In this document: one piece after another, positions 63,027 to 64,000 of the stretch | How positions within the stretch are numbered: the first letter of the stretch is position 1 | Layout of the letters: the number at the start of each line of letters is the position of its first letter | From: Bradyrhizobium barranii subsp. apii | GTDB lineage: Bacteria; Pseudomonadota; Alphaproteobacteria; Rhizobiales; Xanthobacteraceae | Direction of reading: 5' to 3' | DNA length: 64,000 bases | NCBI RefSeq assembly: GCF_011516635.5 | Contig: NZ_CP096255.1 | Span: forward strand, 5,702,501 to 5,766,500 | Program-made: the position numbers and the translations under genes | The notes under the pieces: generated by a model | Seen by the model: only the letters and a program-made list of their open reading frames with translations | Told to the model about the DNA's origin: nothing | The model's database searches: none

Positions 63027-63286
63027 TCGGAGGTCTCGTGATGCAAATTCGGTGAGCAGCATGAGCAAACCACGACCACATCTTCGCGGCAAGGTAGACC
63101 GCATCTTGCGCCTCAATCGTGAGAGGTCATTCGGCCCCAGAGTACGCTCGCCCAGTCGTCCCAAGCATGTCCACATCTTCCACGCGCCGTAGGAACCGCT
63201 GTCATCAAACTGAAACACTGGCGCTCTAACGGCCTGTCAGGGACGTCCTGCCGGAGGCGCCCATCCTCCAACAGTCCTGACGCGCC

Positions 63287-64000
63287 ATGCCCTTCAAATT
63301 CATCCACATCACCGACACGCATCTCGCGAACCCCGGACTGAAGCTCTATGGCCTCGATCCGCGCGCCCGGCTGGACGCGGCGGTTGCCGACATCAACAAG
63401 CACCAGTCCGATGCTGCCTTCGCGGTCGTGACGGGCGATCTCACCCATTGGGGCGAGGCTGAATCCTACGCCAATTTTGCCGACGCGATGGCCGCGCTGA
63501 AAATTCCGTACATCGCCATGGTCGGCAATCACGACAAGCGCGTGGCCTGCCTCGACGGCCTGAAGGCCGCGCCGCGCGACCCGGACGGCTTCGTCCAGGG
63601 CACCCGCACCACCGAGCACGGCCTGTTCGTGTTCCTGGACACGCTGGACGAGACCAGCCACGCCGGCGAGATGTGCGCCAAGCGCCTCGGCTGGCTCGCG
63701 AGCACGCTGGCGGCCGCGCCCGCCGACATGCCGTTCGTCGTCTTCATGCATCATCCGCCCTTCCCGGTCGGCGTCCACGCGATGGACGAGATCGCACTAG
63801 CGCAGAGCGCCGAATTCGCCGAGGTGATCGCGCCCTATCGCGCGCGCATCCGCCATCTCTTCTTCGGCCACGTGCACCGGCCGATCTTCGGCAGCTACGG
63901 CAAGATCCCGTTCTCGACGCTCCGCGGCACCAACCACCAGGTCTGGTTCGAGCTTGACGCTGCCGCGACCGACCATCTCGCCAGCCATGAGCCGCCAGCC
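63287..64000 (+). CDS. CpdA-like metallophosphoesterase (cut by window end)
   Basis: From the ATG at 63287 the frame is open to the window end (238 codons). All calcineurin-like motifs are present in order: ITDTHL (DxH), VTGDLTHWGE (GD), VGNHD, MHHPP and FGHVHRP. The similarity is to 3',5'-cyclic nucleotide phosphodiesterases of the CpdA group, with a KLYGLDPRARLDAAVADI segment typical of them. It may hydrolyse cAMP; substrate not proven. Only a few C-terminal residues should be missing. Confidence 0.9.
   Translation, partial: MPFKFIHITDTHLANPGLKLYGLDPRARLDAAVADINKHQSDAAFAVVTGDLTHWGEAESYANFADAMAALKIPYIAMVGNHDKRVACLDGLKAAPRDPDGFVQGTRTTEHGLFVFLDTLDETSHAGEMCAKRLGWLASTLAAAPADMPFVVFMHHPPFPVGVHAMDEIALAQSAEFAEVIAPYRARIRHLFFGHVHRPIFGSYGKIPFSTLRGTNHQVWFELDAAATDHLASHEPPA

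Noticed and set aside
1..64000. CRISPR arrays, tRNA or rRNA genes, prophage or type III secretion genes
   Set aside because: I looked for regularly spaced repeats, tRNA cloverleafs and typical gene sets; none were seen. The GrlR-like genes alone are not evidence for a secretion system.

Overview
The window looks like chromosomal DNA of a Bradyrhizobium-type alphaproteobacterium (Nitrobacteraceae). The evidence is the high GC content, a type II glutamine synthetase with a sigma54 promoter and a divergent GstI-like gene, a DUF3551 protein, a perfect FNR/FixK box, several GrlR-like proteins, and the palindromic intergenic repeats typical of that group. This is inference from gene families; no 16S rRNA or tRNA gene is present. 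The assignment to genus is likely, not proven.

Layout. 0-11 kb: signalling and envelope genes (a PilZ fragment, an HD-GYP phosphodiesterase, an intact IS110-type transposase, a nitroreductase, an HSL-type esterase, PsiF, a PilZ protein plus a decayed PilZ copy, an ABC substrate-binding protein, a DUF937 gene behind a FixK box, and an RlpA-like protein). 11-21 kb: an MBL hydrolase, a GDPD, an ABC-F ATPase, an AraC regulator, and a winged-helix/TPR regulator split by an IS1380-type element with a visible CTAG target duplication. 21-30 kb: a frameshifted membrane-anchored protein, two two-domain GrlR-like proteins, a frameshifted Gly-rich autotransporter, and an apparent GrlR-like/binding-protein/Sel1 operon. 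30-33 kb: glnII with an IS5-type element inserted at its stop codon, cutting it off from its terminator, and a gstI-like gene on the other side. 33-38 kb: small metabolic and hypothetical genes, including a third GrlR-like gene and a deleted BtuF-like gene. 38-44 kb: a kynurenine operon (arylformamidase-like hydrolase, kynA, kynU), an M20 deacylase, and a PNPOx-like gene divergent from a MocR-type regulator. 45-53 kb: small secreted proteins, CreA, an L,D-transpeptidase, a frameshifted glutathione peroxidase, a polysaccharide deacetylase, and DoxX. 53-64 kb: a frameshifted malic enzyme (maeB), an unknown membrane-anchored protein, aspS, selO, a RAYT transposase remnant between REP palindromes, a degenerate LytM protein, and a CpdA-like phosphoesterase cut by the window end.

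How the parts work together. Tryptophan catabolism runs formamidase-kynA-kynU in one transcription unit. Nitrogen assimilation is represented by glnII with its sigma54 promoter and probable translational inhibitor. Cell-wall modification recurs (RlpA-like, L,D-transpeptidase, deacetylase, LytM-like).

A striking feature is the number of broken genes. Four reading frames become whole if one base is added or removed: 21.1, 24.0, 50.0 and 55.4 kb. One gene has an internal deletion, one has a nonsense codon, and one is split by an IS. Because a central enzyme (malic enzyme) is among them, read-level sequencing errors must be weighed against real gene decay.
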